From the NCBI GenBank assembly GCA_964500225.1, contig CAZCOA010000024.1, forward strand, positions 1 to 40,062: a stretch of 40,062 bases of DNA, written 5' to 3'. This document shows, piece after piece, positions 39,368-40,062 of this stretch (within the stretch, counting starts at the first letter, position 1; each line of letters starts with the position of its first letter). This stretch comes from JAAYDY01 sp964500225. Its GTDB lineage: Bacteria > Planctomycetota > Phycisphaerae > FEN-1346 > JAACEH01. The notes below the pieces were generated by a model that was not told the DNA's origin, searched no databases, and saw nothing but the letters and a program-made list of their open reading frames with translations. Position numbers and translations under genes: made by a program.

Positions 39368-39400
39368 CCCTGGCTTCGCTCGGCGAAGGCGGGGTTTTTT
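39368..39400 (+). terminator. Intrinsic terminator in the riboswitch expression platform
   Basis: A 12-bp stem with one G-G mismatch (CCCTGGCTTCGC at 39368-39379 with 39383-39394, 3-base loop) is followed by six T (39395-39400). About 105 bases separate it from the aptamer, so a competing antiterminator would lie in 39266-39367. Confidence 0.82.
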
Positions 39401-39613
39401 GTTGCCCTGCCGGTGCCGGCACGACCCGCACGTTTCGGGCGGCCGGTTCCGTCAGGCGACAGGGGGCCTCCCTCGTAACCTCCTTGTTTATCAAGGGCCG
39501 TTCCTCGGCGCCGCGTCAGCGCCCTGGAACGGGACGTGCCGCAACGCACCTCACGCTGCGGCACGGTGTACCGCGACGCGTCCCTCATGGAACGAGGGCC
39601 GCCGACATTCCGT
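39401..39613. other. Leader between the B12 terminator and the secreted-protein gene
   Basis: 213 bases without a gene. Stems visible are CCTTG/CAAGG (about 39481-39496), CGTGCCGCA/TGCGGCACG (39535-39543 with 39557-39565), and CCCTC/GAGGG (about 39583-39599). The last could mask the region just upstream of the ribosome-binding site AAGGAGA. No second riboswitch class is recognised. Confidence 0.45.
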
Positions 39614-39625
39614 AAGGAGATTTCG

Positions 39626-40062
39626 ATGAATCGCATGATGCTGTGCAGTGTGTGTGTCGTCGTTCTGTGCGTCCAGGTTGCGTGGGCCGACCCGTGGGCC
39701 GATACGGTGGTTCTCTACAATCCCGGCGATGCCACCGGCTACACCAACCCGTCGGTGATTCTAGGCGAGCCGACCCGCACCACCGCCGCCTGGCCCGCCG
39801 GCACCGAAAGCGTCCGAATGACCGTCGGACCTTGGCAGGACAGCGAAATCCTGAAGATCGGCAACGGCGGATGCTTGATCGTGTCCTTCGACTCGCCCGT
39901 GGAAAACGATCCGCTGAACCCCTTCGGCATCGACCTGCTGGTGTTCACCAACGCAGCTTTCATGTCGTCTGATTGGCCCGACAACAAGACAATTGACGGG
40001 ACCGACGGCAAGGTTACCGTCTTTGGCGGCGTGCTCGGCACCATCTCCGTCAGCCAGGACGG
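39626..40062 (+). CDS. Secreted protein under B12-riboswitch control (5' part)
   Basis: At least 145 residues; it runs off the right edge. A signal peptide (MNRMMLCSVCVVVLCVQVAWA, cleaved before DPWAD) is followed by a beta-rich secreted domain with blocks VVLYNPGDATGYTNPSVILG, WQDSEILKIGNGG, and NPFGIDLLVFTNAAF. This domain pattern resembles uncharacterised cell-surface proteins of planctomycetes. AAGGAGA is 5 bases upstream of the ATG. Its control by a cobalamin riboswitch suggests a role in cobalamin capture or use outside the cell; no transporter gene is visible in the window. Confidence 0.8.
   Translation, partial: MNRMMLCSVCVVVLCVQVAWADPWADTVVLYNPGDATGYTNPSVILGEPTRTTAAWPAGTESVRMTVGPWQDSEILKIGNGGCLIVSFDSPVENDPLNPFGIDLLVFTNAAFMSSDWPDNKTIDGTDGKVTVFGGVLGTISVSQD

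Noticed and set aside
1..40062. CRISPR arrays, integrases, transposases, attachment sites
   Set aside because: None seen: no regularly spaced repeats, no transposase or integrase motifs and no tRNA that could act as an insertion site.

Overview
The window looks like a chromosomal stretch of a GC-rich Gram-negative bacterium of the Planctomycetota, probably class Phycisphaerae. The pointers are an H-X9-DG-type pseudopilin with a type IV prepilin signal, a Tat-exported DUF362 protein, a GH78-like enzyme beside house-keeping genes, paralogous ceramidase-fold proteins, and a secreted protein under a cobalamin riboswitch. The taxonomic call is inference from gene content. There is no rRNA, tRNA, CRISPR array, transposase or prophage. 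The only plainly truncated gene is the one cut by the right edge.

Left part (1-9.7 kb). A leftward operon dksA-like/lspA/ribD starts from a near-consensus sigma-70 promoter at 2199-2228. Divergent from it is a rightward run: murI, a HEAT-repeat lipoprotein, a small membrane protein, a zinc-dependent dehydrogenase, pgeF and queC. Then come a leftward pseudopilin with its own terminator, a leftward Tat-exported DUF362 protein, and rplU (L21) with its own promoter and terminator and no rpmA behind it.

Middle (9.7-23 kb). A GH78-type alpha-L-rhamnosidase has its own promoter. An AT-rich leader precedes an orphan flgM that ends in a strong terminator. Next are a lone ABC ATPase (leftward), an alpha/beta hydrolase, two tandem secreted transglutaminase-like paralogues that overlap by 4 bp, and a half-length asparaginase. 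A coupled MFS transporter/SGNH hydrolase pair runs leftward, followed by purM (rightward).

Envelope operon (22.1-28.7 kb, leftward). An RND/MMPL transporter, a LolA-like periplasmic protein and a beta-barrel outer-membrane protein are joined by overlapping start and stop codons. A FmdB-type zinc ribbon with a cysteine-rich tail and a thioredoxin reductase follow closely. This reads as a trans-envelope lipid or hydrophobe export system with an attached thiol/metal module.

Right part (28.9-40 kb). A CBM9-like protein and an alpha/beta-hydrolase-like lipoprotein run rightward, then a CoA-disulfide-reductase/rhodanese fusion runs leftward. After a small secreted protein and a hairpin-rich 0.5 kb gap comes a rightward AraC regulator/DegT aminotransferase/two-ceramidase-like cluster closed by a strong terminator. 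The ceramidase-like pair keeps the zinc-site residues, but Asn stands where the family has its catalytic Ser. The window ends with a promoter, a cobalamin riboswitch, an intrinsic terminator and the start of a secreted protein.

The best candidates for new biology are the ceramidase-like pair with the substituted active site, the B12-controlled secreted protein, the five-gene envelope/thiol operon, the transglutaminase pair and the leader of the orphan flgM.
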